Source: FEN-1219 sp035548835
GTDB taxonomy: Bacteria; Pseudomonadota; Gammaproteobacteria; Steroidobacterales; Rariloculaceae
DNA length: 64,000 nucleotides
Reading direction: 5' to 3'
NCBI GenBank assembly: GCA_035548835.1
Contig: DASZSB010000094.1
Span: 1 to 64,000 of the forward strand
In this document: one piece after another, positions 51,405 to 59,891 of the stretch
Layout of the letters: each line of letters begins with the position of its first letter
Position numbering within the stretch: the stretch's first letter is position 1
Notes under the pieces: generated by a model
The model's input: the letters and a program-made list of their open reading frames with translations, nothing else
Databases searched by the model: none
What the model was told of the DNA's origin: nothing
Translations under genes and position numbers: made by a program

Positions 51405-53507
51405 GTGAGGGTGTTGTTCGGCCGGTTATGCACCACTGCCATTATTCTGACTGCGAGCTGGGCTACGTCCGCCGCGGTCGAGCCGTTGCCGCCGCTGAAG
51501 ATGGCGCCCAACGAGCCCGCCATCGCGAGCAACGTGACGAAGCTTATCGAAGAGCTCCACTACTCGCTACCACACCTCGACAACTCCCTCTCCTCCGCGA
51601 TCCTCGACCGCTACCTCGACACGCTCGACGGCAACCGCATGTATTTCACAGCCGCCGATGTCGCGAGCTTCAATCGGCTGCGCTACGAACTCGATGACCG
51701 GACCCGCACCGGCGACCTGCAGCCGGTCTTCGACATCTTCAACCTGTTCCGCAAGCGCGCAGGCGAGCGCGTCGACTATGCCATCAGCCTGCTCGACAAA
51801 GAGCCCGACTACACGGTCGACGAGTCGTTCCGCTGGGACCGCAACAATCTGCCGTGGCCCACGTCGGAATCGGAGCTGAACGAAGTCTGGCGCCAGAACG
51901 TCAAGAGCGACGGTCTGCGCCTGATGCTGACCGGCAAGACCTGGGCCGAAGCGGCGAAAATCCTGAAGGAGCGCTACGAGCGCTCCTACAAGCGTGTGAC
52001 TCAGCTGACCACCGAGGACGTGTTCGAGACGTACATGAACGCGGTGGCTCACAACATGGATCCGCACTCGAGCTACCTCTCGCCGCGGCAGAGCGAGGAG
52101 TACCGCATCCAGATGAGCCTGTCGTACGACGGCATCGGTGCGTCGCTGCAGCTCGAGGACGACTACGTCAAGGTCATGAACATCATCCCCGGCGGGCCCG
52201 CTCAGATCGACGGGCAGCTGAAGCCCGAGGACCGCATCACGGCCGTCGGCGACGGCAGCTCCGAGCCCGTCGACGTGATCGGCTGGCGTCTGGACGATGT
52301 CGTGGCCAAGATCCGCGGCCCGGGCGGCACGAAAGTCCGCCTGCAGGTGCTGCCGGCGGGCGCGGCGCCCGGCTCGCCCGAGAAGACCATCGTGCTCACG
52401 CGCGACAAGATCAAGCTCGAGGAGCAGGCGGCCAAGAAGCAGCGCCTCGAGATCCCGTTCGAGGGCAAAACCTACAAGATCGGCGTCATCACGGTGCCGA
52501 GCTTCTATCAGGACTTCGCGGCCCGCAGCCGCGGCGACGAGGACTACACCAGCACCTCGCGTGACGTGACCCGGCTGCTCGACGAGTTCAAGAAAGAAGG
52601 CGGGATCGACGGCCTCGTGATGGACCTGCGCGCGAACGGCGGCGGCCATCTCTCCGAAGCGACCGAGCTGAGCGGCCTGTTCATCGACCGCGGTCCCGTC
52701 GTCCAGCTGCGCGAAACGCGCGGCACGATCCAGGTGCTGGACGATCCGAGCGCGGGCGCGATCTACACCGGTCCGATGGCCGTGTTGGTGGACCGTTACA
52801 GCGCGAGCGCCTCGGAAATCTTCGCGGCCGCGATACAGGACTACGATCGCGGCATCATCATCGGTCAGCAGACGTTCGGCAAAGGCACGGTGCAGAACCT
52901 CTTCCCTCTGGACCGGCTGATGCGCGGCACCGACAACGGCCAGCTGACGCTGACGATCGGCAAGTACTATCGCGTGACGGGCGAGAGCACCCAGCATCGG
53001 GGCGTGATCCCCGACATCGAGTTGCCCTCCGCCGTGGATCCCGCCACCGTCGGCGAGAGCACGCGCGACACCGCGCTGCCGTGGGATCGCATCCAGCCGA
53101 CGCGATTCAAGGCGGATCCGCGCCTCGCGACGGAAATCCCCGACCTGCGGACGCACCAGGCCGCGCGCGCGGCCAAGGATCCGGACTACGCCTACCTCGT
53201 GAGCGACGTGAACGCGTTCAAGGAGATCGCCGCGCAGAAGAGCGTGTCGCTGAACATGCAGAAGCGCGTCGCCGAGAACAAGAGTCTCGACGAGGGCCGG
53301 TTGGCGCGTGAGAACGCCCGTCGTGCGGCGCTCGGCCTCCCGGCGCTGAAGGACGTCAAAGAGCTCGAGTCCGCGGAACGTCCCGAGAACATCCTGTTGA
53401 AGCAGGCCGCGCGCGTCGTGGCCGAGCTGGCGGAGGTGGAAGGACCGCGTCCGCGGCAGCTGGTCAGCGGCTCGGAAGCCCGCAAGCCGGAAGGACGGCC
53501 GCAGTAG
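51405..53507 (+). CDS. prc: Tail-specific periplasmic protease Prc
   Basis: A 700-residue C-terminal processing protease of family S41. Signal peptide at the N-terminus (cleavage near TSAAV), a PDZ domain (IGASLQLEDDYVKVMNIIPGGPA), the S41 domain with catalytic serine in VLVDRYSASASEIFAAAIQDY and lysine in GQQTFGKGTVQ, and a C-terminal basic helical domain. The longest frame starts at 51342, but the GTG at 51405 has a perfect AAGGAGG site and begins the signal peptide. Trims membrane and cell-wall enzymes from their C-termini. Confidence 0.95.
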   Translation: MRVLFGRLCTTAIILTASWATSAAVEPLPPLKMAPNEPAIASNVTKLIEELHYSLPHLDNSLSSAILDRYLDTLDGNRMYFTAADVASFNRLRYELDDRTRTGDLQPVFDIFNLFRKRAGERVDYAISLLDKEPDYTVDESFRWDRNNLPWPTSESELNEVWRQNVKSDGLRLMLTGKTWAEAAKILKERYERSYKRVTQLTTEDVFETYMNAVAHNMDPHSSYLSPRQSEEYRIQMSLSYDGIGASLQLEDDYVKVMNIIPGGPAQIDGQLKPEDRITAVGDGSSEPVDVIGWRLDDVVAKIRGPGGTKVRLQVLPAGAAPGSPEKTIVLTRDKIKLEEQAAKKQRLEIPFEGKTYKIGVITVPSFYQDFAARSRGDEDYTSTSRDVTRLLDEFKKEGGIDGLVMDLRANGGGHLSEATELSGLFIDRGPVVQLRETRGTIQVLDDPSAGAIYTGPMAVLVDRYSASASEIFAAAIQDYDRGIIIGQQTFGKGTVQNLFPLDRLMRGTDNGQLTLTIGKYYRVTGESTQHRGVIPDIELPSAVDPATVGESTRDTALPWDRIQPTRFKADPRLATEIPDLRTHQAARAAKDPDYAYLVSDVNAFKEIAAQKSVSLNMQKRVAENKSLDEGRLARENARRAALGLPALKDVKELESAERPENILLKQAARVVAELAEVEGPRPRQLVSGSEARKPEGRPQ

Positions 53508-53514
53508 CGGCCGT
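53495..53514. other. Stem-loop at the end of prc
   Basis: A perfect eight-pair stem (ACGGCCGC with GCGGCCGT) around a four-base loop that includes the prc stop codon. There is no T run on either strand, so it may be a 3' stabilising structure rather than a terminator for the convergent prc and 53521-54627 genes. Confidence 0.4.
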
Positions 53515-53520
53515 CGCCGG

Positions 53521-54627
53521 CTAGCGCATCACGCTCAGCAAGTCCCAATAGTCGTCGGCGACGACGTTGATGCGCAGCGGCGCATCGTTGGCACGGCGCG
53601 CCAGATCGATTTCGTTCTTCGCCTGCGCGCCGGGATTGCGTGCGATCAGCTGCACGCAGTCGATGCTCGGCACCGAGTCCGTGTCATTGCGATACTTGAC
53701 CTCGGCCAGCAGCAAATCGGTGCGACGCTTGACCTGATCCGCCAGCGTCTTCTGCTGCTTGAGCTCCTCGATCTTCTCGCGGATACGCTCGACCATGCGG
53801 TCGCAGTCGCGCCGGTCGCCGAACTTCATGTCGCCGACGGGACGCTCGGTGGAAGTCTTGGCCAGCGAGGCCAGGTCGTGCTCGGCGAAATGCACGACCA
53901 GATGCTGCGCCAGCGCGATGATCGCGCAATTGATGAGCCGCCTGCTCTCGAGCGACAGTCCCTCCGGCTCCGGCAGCGGCTCTCCCTGGATCTTGTCCGT
54001 CAGCTCGCGTAACTCGTCGAGTTTCGCCTCGAGCATCTGCCGGCCGTCCTTCAGTCCCGCGATGCGGCGTTTGAGGCCGGGCCCACGGAACCAGCGGATC
54101 ACGCGATTCATCTGCGCCAGCTGCTGCTCCGCGCGTGCGAGATCCTCGACGACGCCGCGGTGCTTGTCGGCGAGCCCGCCGACCTTCTCGTGGACGGCGT
54201 CGAGGCGGCGCTTGCGCTTGGCGATCTCGGCGTCCTGAACCTGGGCCCGCTCGCGCTTCTCGCGCTGCGTCTGCAGCTCCCTTCCGAACTGCTCGAGCCG
54301 CTGCGCGCCTATACGCCACAGGTGCCGAAGCTGGAAGTAGACCATGGCATTCGCGGCTGCGAGCGGATTCGTCAACAACCGCTCGAGGCCCTCGAGCTGC
54401 TCCTGGGCGCGAACGATCGCACCTTCCTGCTCCTTGAGCTTGTCGAGCAACTCGAAGCGCTCGCGCCGCAGCGCCTTGAGCTCGCGCTTCACGCCGGCCC
54501 GGTTCCAATACAGCTTAAGGAGCTGATCGGTGGGCTCCTCGTCGCGGCGATCGAGCAACGCAGTCAGCACGCGCAGCCCCGGATTCTGTAAGACGGCCTC
54601 ATGGCGCGAAATATAGCGTCCGCCCAC
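53521..54627 (-). CDS. Coiled-coil protein of unknown function
   Basis: A 368-residue protein, mostly charged helices, with a long coiled coil across residues about 60-220 (repeats of Glu, Arg, Leu, Gln) and a shorter globular C-terminal part that ends DAPLRINVVADDYWDLLSVMR. No membrane helix or signal peptide. The start is GTG, so the first residues are uncertain. Convergent with prc, 13 bases apart. I do not recognise the family. Confidence 0.7.
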   Translation of the reverse strand: MGGRYISRHEAVLQNPGLRVLTALLDRRDEEPTDQLLKLYWNRAGVKRELKALRRERFELLDKLKEQEGAIVRAQEQLEGLERLLTNPLAAANAMVYFQLRHLWRIGAQRLEQFGRELQTQREKRERAQVQDAEIAKRKRRLDAVHEKVGGLADKHRGVVEDLARAEQQLAQMNRVIRWFRGPGLKRRIAGLKDGRQMLEAKLDELRELTDKIQGEPLPEPEGLSLESRRLINCAIIALAQHLVVHFAEHDLASLAKTSTERPVGDMKFGDRRDCDRMVERIREKIEELKQQKTLADQVKRRTDLLLAEVKYRNDTDSVPSIDCVQLIARNPGAQAKNEIDLARRANDAPLRINVVADDYWDLLSVMR

Positions 54628-54672
54628 GGACCAAACCGTGACTCATGCCCAGTATCGTGATGCGGGCGCGAT

Positions 54673-55146
54673 TCAGCGCGGCGGGCGAACGCCGCCGTCG
54701 AGCCTGTGACCTACGTCAAACAAGTAGTCGAGCCACTTGTTCAGCATCATGTTGACGCGCCACCGCCGGCCGAGCTCCTTGCCGCTGCCGCCCGTGATCT
54801 CGCGCAGCTTGTGGTGGCAATGGCGCTCCTGGCCGCTGACCACCTCGACGAGACGCGCATCATGGTAGACGCGCAGGATCAGGTCCGGGTCGGCCACGAT
54901 TGCGCCATCCGCCTCGGGAAACAGGTACGTCAGCTTCAGCGTACTGGTGTAGGTCTCCCGGCGCAGGATCTTCGCGTGCAGGTCGCTGTCCTCGGGCGTC
55001 GAGGAGACGACCACGTCGTCCGGCCAGTCGAAGCCCGTAGTCAGGTTGTGCAGCTTGATGTAGTTGCTCTCGTACAGCGTCATGAGCCCGGTGAAGGTCC
55101 CGGGCCGGTAAACGCATTCGGGGATGATCAGGCTATCGACCAGCAT
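54673..55146 (-). CDS. yqiB: DUF1249 protein YqiB
   Basis: A 157-residue cytosolic protein matching YqiB (DUF1249), which in enterobacteria sits beside nudF and cpdA. Features seen are the N-terminal DSLIIPECVYRPGTFTGLMTLYESNYIKL, split around residue 20, and DPDLILRVYHDARLVEV. ATG start. Molecular function unknown. Its usual nudF-cpdA neighbours are absent from this window. Confidence 0.85.
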   Translation of the reverse strand: MLVDSLIIPECVYRPGTFTGLMTLYESNYIKLHNLTTGFDWPDDVVVSSTPEDSDLHAKILRRETYTSTLKLTYLFPEADGAIVADPDLILRVYHDARLVEVVSGQERHCHHKLREITGGSGKELGRRWRVNMMLNKWLDYLFDVGHRLDGGVRPPR

Positions 55147-55193
55147 CTGAACTACAGTGTCGGAAATCGAAGTTCATCGCAACCGCCGTCGGG

Positions 55194-55853
55194 CTACCAG
55201 TCGGAACGGCGCTTGCGCCGCAGGCTCGGCGCGATCAATCCGATCACGATGCCGCCGAACAGCACACCCGCGCCCACGATGAACCAGCTCTGCTTGTCCT
55301 GGCTCGCGAGGCGGGTGTTGCTGGCGGTGAGCTCTTCGACCTCGCGATCCCGCTGCACGAGCCGCTGCCGCAGACTGTCGTTCTGATCGCGGAGCTGCAC
55401 CACGTTCGCAGCCGCCGTACGCAGGTCGGCGAGATCCTTGCTGACCTGCTCGTGATTGGCGCGCGTCTGCTCGAGATCGGTCTTCGTGCCGCCGAGCTCG
55501 GCCGTCAGCGTGCCGACCTGCTGCTCGAGCTCGGCGACGCGGGTCTTGGCCGCTGCGAGATTGCGCTCCGCAGCGGCCAGCCGGTCCCGTGCAATGGGCT
55601 CGGCCGTCAGGAAACGCGTCAGGATCCACCCTTCCGTGCCCTGATCCTGAACGCGAACGCGCGAGTAGCCCGAAGCCGAATCCTGCTCGAGCACCTGCAC
55701 GGCCGCGCCGGCCTCGAGATTGCGCAGAATCAGGTACTCCGTGCTCGGCCCGCGCCGCAGCTCGACGATCGTGCGATCCGACACATACCGTGTCTGCGCG
55801 TGCACGCTCGCAGCGAGCAGCAGCAGAACCATCGCAAGCGACCGACCCGCCAT
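55194..55853 (-). CDS. SH3-domain, coiled-coil membrane protein (TIGR04211/YgiM family)
   Basis: A 219-residue protein with an N-terminal signal or anchor, a bacterial SH3 domain (YVSDRTIVELRRGPSTEYLILRNLEAG and EGWILTRFL, about residues 24-85), a coiled coil (about 95-185), and a C-terminal transmembrane helix (FIVGAGVLFGGIVIGLIAPSL) ending in Arg/Lys. This order is that of YgiM-type proteins. GTG 55859 is also possible; ATG 55853 has a better spaced G-rich site. Role in envelope biology is inferred. Confidence 0.8.
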   Translation of the reverse strand: MAGRSLAMVLLLLAASVHAQTRYVSDRTIVELRRGPSTEYLILRNLEAGAAVQVLEQDSASGYSRVRVQDQGTEGWILTRFLTAEPIARDRLAAAERNLAAAKTRVAELEQQVGTLTAELGGTKTDLEQTRANHEQVSKDLADLRTAAANVVQLRDQNDSLRQRLVQRDREVEELTASNTRLASQDKQSWFIVGAGVLFGGIVIGLIAPSLRRKRRSDW

Positions 55854-55956
55854 TCCCACGCCCCATAATGCGAAGATAGCCCGAGACTAGCCTATCCCCG
55901 CTGCGAGGGAAACCGCCGCCTGCGCGAACTGTGCGCAGCATCGGGATGCACGGTTC

Positions 55957-56499
55957 CTACGGGCGAAACAGATGCTCGCGATAGAAGCGAAGCTCACGAA
56001 TCGAATCGTGGATGTCCGCAAGCGCGAGGTGCACGGACTTCTTCTCGAAACGCGCTCCGATCTCCGGCATCCAAAGCTTGGCCAGGATCTTCAGCGTCGA
56101 CACGTCGAGGTTGCGGTAATGGAAGAACGCCGCGAGCTCCGGCATGTGCCGGATCAGGAAGCGCCGATCCTGGCAGATGCTGTTGCCGCAAATCGGCGAC
56201 ACTCCCTGATCCACGTACTGCCGGATGAAGGCCAGCGTCATCTGCTCGGCCTCGGCTTCGAGAGTCGTGCTGGCGCGCACGCGCTCCGTGAGCCCCGAGC
56301 TCGCGTGCTGACGCGTATTCCACTCGTCCATTCCGGCCAGCACCTCATCGGTCTGGTGCACCGCGATGACCGGCCCTTCGGCGAGAACCGTCAGCTCCTT
56401 GTCGGTAATGACGGTCGCAATCTCGATGATGCGGTCGCGATCGGGATCGAGCCCCGTCATCTCGAGATCGATCCAGATCAGATTCTCTTTACGGTTCAC
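55957..56499 (-). CDS. orn: Oligoribonuclease
   Basis: A 3'-5' exonuclease that degrades two- to five-nucleotide RNAs to mononucleotides, including the breakdown product of cyclic di-GMP. 180 residues of the DEDDh family: Asp and Glu in LIWIDLEMTGLDPDRDRIIEIA, and later Asp and His in CQDRRFLIRHMPEL and LADIHDSIRELRFY. Start GTG with GGAG seven bases upstream. It follows the HIT gene by 15 bases. Confidence 0.96.
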   Translation of the reverse strand: MNRKENLIWIDLEMTGLDPDRDRIIEIATVITDKELTVLAEGPVIAVHQTDEVLAGMDEWNTRQHASSGLTERVRASTTLEAEAEQMTLAFIRQYVDQGVSPICGNSICQDRRFLIRHMPELAAFFHYRNLDVSTLKILAKLWMPEIGARFEKKSVHLALADIHDSIRELRFYREHLFRP

Positions 56500-56514
56500 G
56501 CCGAATCTCCGCGA

Positions 56515-56871
56515 CTAGCCCAACGCGCCTTTCAGGGGGCGCCCGCCGAGCACGTGCAGGTGTGCGTGGAACACCACCTGCCCGCCCTCGCGATTCACGT
56601 TCATCGCCACGCGATATCCCGGCATGCCGTGCTCCGCGGCCATGCGTTTGGCGGCGAGCAGCAGACGACCGATCAGCGCTGCGTCCCCAATGGTGAAATC
56701 GTTCAACGTCGCCACGTGCGTCTTCGGAATCACGAGACAGTGGAAAGGCGCCTGCGGATGGATGTCCCTGAATGCCAGGATCTCGTCGTCCTCGTGCACG
56801 CGATCCGCGGGCAACTGTCCTGCCACGATTTTGCAGAACAGACAGTCGGGGTCGGTCACCATCCTCGCCAT
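56515..56871 (-). CDS. hinT: HIT family purine nucleotide hydrolase (HinT-like)
   Basis: A 118-residue histidine-triad protein. The signature is VVFHAHLHVLGG with the catalytic H-x-H-x-H, and the N-terminus has CLFCKIVAGQLPADRV. It likely hydrolyses nucleotide phosphoramidates. A GTG at 56877 overlaps the recR stop, but the ATG at 56871 has an AAGGAG site seven bases upstream and is preferred. Confidence 0.9.
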   Translation of the reverse strand: MARMVTDPDCLFCKIVAGQLPADRVHEDDEILAFRDIHPQAPFHCLVIPKTHVATLNDFTIGDAALIGRLLLAAKRMAAEHGMPGYRVAMNVNREGGQVVFHAHLHVLGGRPLKGALG

Positions 56872-56873
56872 CG

Positions 56874-57500
56874 TCACTCTCCTTCTCCCGCCGCAGCGTC
56901 CATCTGACGCCGCCCACTCAGCGCTCGCGCCAGCGTGCCGCCGTCGATGTACTCGAGCTCCCCGCCGACCGGAACGCCGTAGGCGATGCGGCTGGCGCGC
57001 AAGCCGTGCTTGTGCGCGAGCGAGGCCACCAGATGCGCCGTGGCGTCGCCTTCGACCGTGACACTCGTCGCAAGCACGACTTCACTGAACCGCTCGTTCG
57101 CGAGCCGCCGCTCGAGCAGCTCGAGCCCGAGCTCCGACGGTCCGATGCCGTCGATCGGCGACAGATGCCCCATCAGCACGAAATAGCGGCCGCGATACGC
57201 GCCGGACTGCTCGATCGCCAGCAGATCGGCGGGGGTTTCGACGACGCAGAGCTGGGTCGGATCCCGGCGGTCGCTGCTGCAGAAGCGGCACAGCGGCTCC
57301 TCCGTCAGCATGCGGCAGCGCTCGCAGTTGCGGACCGCCCGCATGGCCCGCTCCAGCACGCCAGCAAGCCTCGCGCCGCCCTCACGATCCTTGTCGAGCA
57401 GATGGAACGCCATGCGCTGCGCGGACTTGACTCCAACGCCAGGCAGGCACTGCAGCGCCTCGATCAGTTGATTCAGCAGCGGCGAATAGACGTCGGTCAC
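56874..57500 (-). CDS. recR: Recombination protein RecR
   Basis: A 208-residue RecF-pathway protein. From the N-terminus: helix-hairpin-helix (LPGVGVKSAQRMAFHLL), a four-Cys zinc finger (CERCRMLTEEPLCRFC), and a Toprim domain (LCVVETPADLLAIEQSGAYRGRYFVLMG, split). GTG start six bases after ybaB. The dnaX-ybaB-recR order is widespread in bacteria. Confidence 0.96.
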   Translation of the reverse strand: MTDVYSPLLNQLIEALQCLPGVGVKSAQRMAFHLLDKDREGGARLAGVLERAMRAVRNCERCRMLTEEPLCRFCSSDRRDPTQLCVVETPADLLAIEQSGAYRGRYFVLMGHLSPIDGIGPSELGLELLERRLANERFSEVVLATSVTVEGDATAHLVASLAHKHGLRASRIAYGVPVGGELEYIDGGTLARALSGRRQMDAAAGEGE

Positions 57501-57506
57501 GCGCGC

Positions 57507-57827
57507 TCAGAACGGCAGCTTCATGCCCGGGGGCAGCGCTAGACCGCCCGTGACGGACGACAGCTTCTGCTGCACGGTCTGCTCGACCTTGCGATTCGCG
57601 TCGTTGAACGCGGCGGCGATCAGGTCCTCGAGCATGTCCTTGTCGTCCCGCAACACCGCGTCCTCGATGGTCACACGCCGCACCTCGTGTTTGCACGTGA
57701 CGACGACCTTGACCATGCCGCCCCCGGCAACTCCCTCCACCTCGGTGGCGGCGAGCTCGTCCTGGGCCTTCTGCATGTTGGCCTGCATCTCTTGCGCCTG
57801 ACGCATCAACTGGCTCAGGCCTTTCAT
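57507..57827 (-). CDS. ybaB: Nucleoid-associated protein YbaB/EbfC family
   Basis: A 106-residue dimeric DNA-binding protein that starts MKGLSQLMRQAQEMQANMQ and contains GVAGGGMVKVVVTCKHEVRRV and EDLIAAAFNDANRKVEQ. It has the usual length of the YbaB family. Located between dnaX and recR, as in most bacteria. ATG start; the frame from 58229 is an antisense or out-of-frame extension. Confidence 0.94.
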   Translation of the reverse strand: MKGLSQLMRQAQEMQANMQKAQDELAATEVEGVAGGGMVKVVVTCKHEVRRVTIEDAVLRDDKDMLEDLIAAAFNDANRKVEQTVQQKLSSVTGGLALPPGMKLPF

Positions 57828-57859
57828 ACCGTTCCTCGCGATCGCATCGGTCTCATCAC

Positions 57860-59476
57860 TCACTTCGTCGAACGAATACTGTCGGCTTCCAGCGTGGCAT
57901 CGAAGGCGGCCTGCACGGCCCTGACCGTGGGATCGACCTCGAGCGACTCGCGCGCTTCGCGCATGCGCTGGTTCTCGCCGGCCTTTCGCACCTCCGCGGG
58001 CGTGGGGCGCGCCGGCTTGCCGGTCGTGATCGTCAGCCGCAGCTCGCGGCCGTACTGCTCCTGCAGCGCGGCCTCGATGCGCGCGCGCAGCTGCTGGGTA
58101 TTCAGGTGCTCCTTGTCCTTCGGCAGCACGAGCTGCCATGCGCCACCGGCATTCGACGCGAGATCGCAGCTGTCGGCCAGCTGCCGGGCCGGCCCGCGCA
58201 GATCCAGCGCCTGGACCACCGCGCCCCAATCGCCGGGCGGCGCACGTTCTGCGACGACCGTGGGACGCGCCTGCTCTGCGCGCGGTGCGCCCGCATCGGC
58301 CGGCGAGCGACCCGGACTCGCGGTCGCCACGGCTCCGGCCGCGGCCGCCTGCACGGGACGAGCGGCCGACACCGCCACCCGCGGCGCGACGGTCTCGCCG
58401 GCCGGCCGGAAGGCGAGCATGCGCAGCATCGTCATCTCGAAGCCCATGCGCGAATCGCGGCAGTACGGCAGATCGCGCCGCCCGTGCAGCGCAATCTGGT
58501 AGTAGAGCTGCGTATCCTCGGCACCGAGCTGCTTCGAGAGCGGCACGACAGCCGCCAGCTCCTCGTCATCGCTGCGCCCGCCCACGAGCTGCAGCACCGC
58601 GATTCGCTGCAGGACCTCGAGAACCTCGTCGAGCACGGCGCCGTAGTCCGGCGCGCGTTCGTCGAGCGAGGCGATCTCCGCCAGGAGCGCGGCGCCGTCC
58701 TGGCGCCCCAGCGCCTCCAGCAGGCGCAGTACGTGCCCGCGATCGATGCTCCCGAGCATGGCCGAGATCAGCGCGCCGTCGACCTTGCCGCCCCCGAACG
58801 CAATGCCCTGATCGAGCAGGCTCAACGCGTCGCGCATGCTGCCATCGGCCGCGCGCGCGACGGCCTTGAGCCCGGCCGCATCGGCGGGGATCCCCTCTGC
58901 CGCACAAATCTTCTCGAGCTGGGTCTGGATCTGCGCCGCGGTGAATCGCTTCAGGTTGAACTGCAGGCAGCGCGACAGCACCGTGACCGGCAGTTTCTGT
59001 GGATCCGTCGTCGCGAGCAGGAACTTCACGTGCGGCGGCGGCTCCTCGAGCGTCTTCAGGAGCGCGTTGAACGAATGGTTCGACAGCATGTGCACCTCGT
59101 CGATGAGGTACACCTTGAAACGACCGCGGGTGGGTGCGTACTGCACGTTGTCGAGCAGCTCGCGCGTGTCGTCGACGCGCGTGCGCGATGCTGCGTCCAC
59201 CTCGATCAGGTCCACGAACCGGCCCGCGTCGATCGCCGTACACGCGGCGCAGACGCCACAAGGCTCTGCCACGATGCCCGTCTCGCAGTTCAGCGCCTTC
59301 GCGAGCAACCGCGCAACCGTGGTCTTGCCTACGCCCCGGGTCCCCGTGAACAGGTAGGCGTGATGCAACCGATTCTCCTTGAGGGAGTTCGCGAGCGCCT
59401 GGACGACGTGCGGCTGGCCGACGAGTTGCTCGAACCGCCGCGGCCGCCATTTCAACGCCAGAACCGTGTAACTCAC
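57860..59476 (-). CDS. dnaX: DNA polymerase III subunit tau (dnaX)
   Basis: Clamp-loader ATPase that links polymerase cores. 538 residues: Walker A FTGTRGVGKTTVARLLAKAL, zinc-binding cysteines in CETGIVAEPCGVCAAC, Walker B KVYLIDEVHMLS, SRC motif VLSRCLQF, and a C-terminal tau part that begins with an Ala-rich linker. It is shorter than E. coli tau (643). I see no A-AAA-AAG slippage site, so a frameshifted gamma form like that of E. coli is not supported. Confidence 0.95.
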   Translation of the reverse strand: MSYTVLALKWRPRRFEQLVGQPHVVQALANSLKENRLHHAYLFTGTRGVGKTTVARLLAKALNCETGIVAEPCGVCAACTAIDAGRFVDLIEVDAASRTRVDDTRELLDNVQYAPTRGRFKVYLIDEVHMLSNHSFNALLKTLEEPPPHVKFLLATTDPQKLPVTVLSRCLQFNLKRFTAAQIQTQLEKICAAEGIPADAAGLKAVARAADGSMRDALSLLDQGIAFGGGKVDGALISAMLGSIDRGHVLRLLEALGRQDGAALLAEIASLDERAPDYGAVLDEVLEVLQRIAVLQLVGGRSDDEELAAVVPLSKQLGAEDTQLYYQIALHGRRDLPYCRDSRMGFEMTMLRMLAFRPAGETVAPRVAVSAARPVQAAAAGAVATASPGRSPADAGAPRAEQARPTVVAERAPPGDWGAVVQALDLRGPARQLADSCDLASNAGGAWQLVLPKDKEHLNTQQLRARIEAALQEQYGRELRLTITTGKPARPTPAEVRKAGENQRMREARESLEVDPTVRAVQAAFDATLEADSIRSTK

Positions 59477-59502
59477 GCCTGCTTGAGCTCCGGAGAAATT
59501 GA

Positions 59503-59611
59503 GGTCCGCGTCAGCCCTACCCCGGCACCCAACCGGGCTGCTACCGCTGCTCCCTTCCGGGCCTGACGGGGTTTACAGCTGGTTGTCGCGGGGGAACCGA
59601 CGCGGACCGCC
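59503..59611 (-). ncRNA. ffs: Signal recognition particle RNA (4.5S)
   Basis: About 109 bases forming one long hairpin. The ends pair as GGTCCGCGTC with GACGCGGACC, and the apex holds the conserved core GTCAGGCCCGGAAGGGAGCAGC-type sequence (GTCAGG, GGAAGG, AGCAGC), which binds Ffh. A -10 element TAAAGT lies at 59621-59616, just upstream. The gene sits directly before dnaX, a common position. Exact ends are inferred from the stem. Confidence 0.92.
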
Positions 59612-59718
59612 GCTACTTTACCAGCCCGCCCCAGCCCGTGCGATTCATTCGCGACGCGTTTGAAACAACGGCGAATTCTGGGCTACCCTGCCGCCCAACC
59701 CGGCAGCGGGTCACACGC

Positions 59719-59811
59719 GGAGAGGTGGCCGAGCGGTTGAAGGCGCACGCCTGGAAAGTGTGTATACGCCCAAAAGGCGTATCGAGGGTTCGAATCCCTC
59801 CCTCTCCGCCA
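59719..59811 (+). tRNA. tRNA-Ser (GGA)
   Basis: A 93-base class II tRNA: acceptor GGAGAGG with CCTCTCC, D-arm TGGCCGAGCGGTTGAAGGC, anticodon GGA in CCTGGAAAG, long variable arm with a self-pairing ATACGCC...GGCGTAT hairpin, T-arm GGGTTCGAATCCC and encoded CCA. Reads UCC and UCU codons. Confidence 0.96.
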
Positions 59812-59891
59812 CTCATTCCGCGTGCCGGGCACTGTCACCGCCGAGACGGGGCCCGTCACTCCGCCGCCGCAGACTCCGGAGGGAGGTTCGC

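Noticed and set aside
59613..59816. Minus-strand frame beginning GGEGGIRTLDTPFGRIHTFQA
   Set aside because: It is the common spurious peptide made by the antisense strand of tRNA-Ser.
59760..59891. N-terminal extension of the metallo-beta-lactamase-fold gene
   Set aside because: It begins inside tRNA-Ser, has no ribosome-binding site and would hide the signal peptide.
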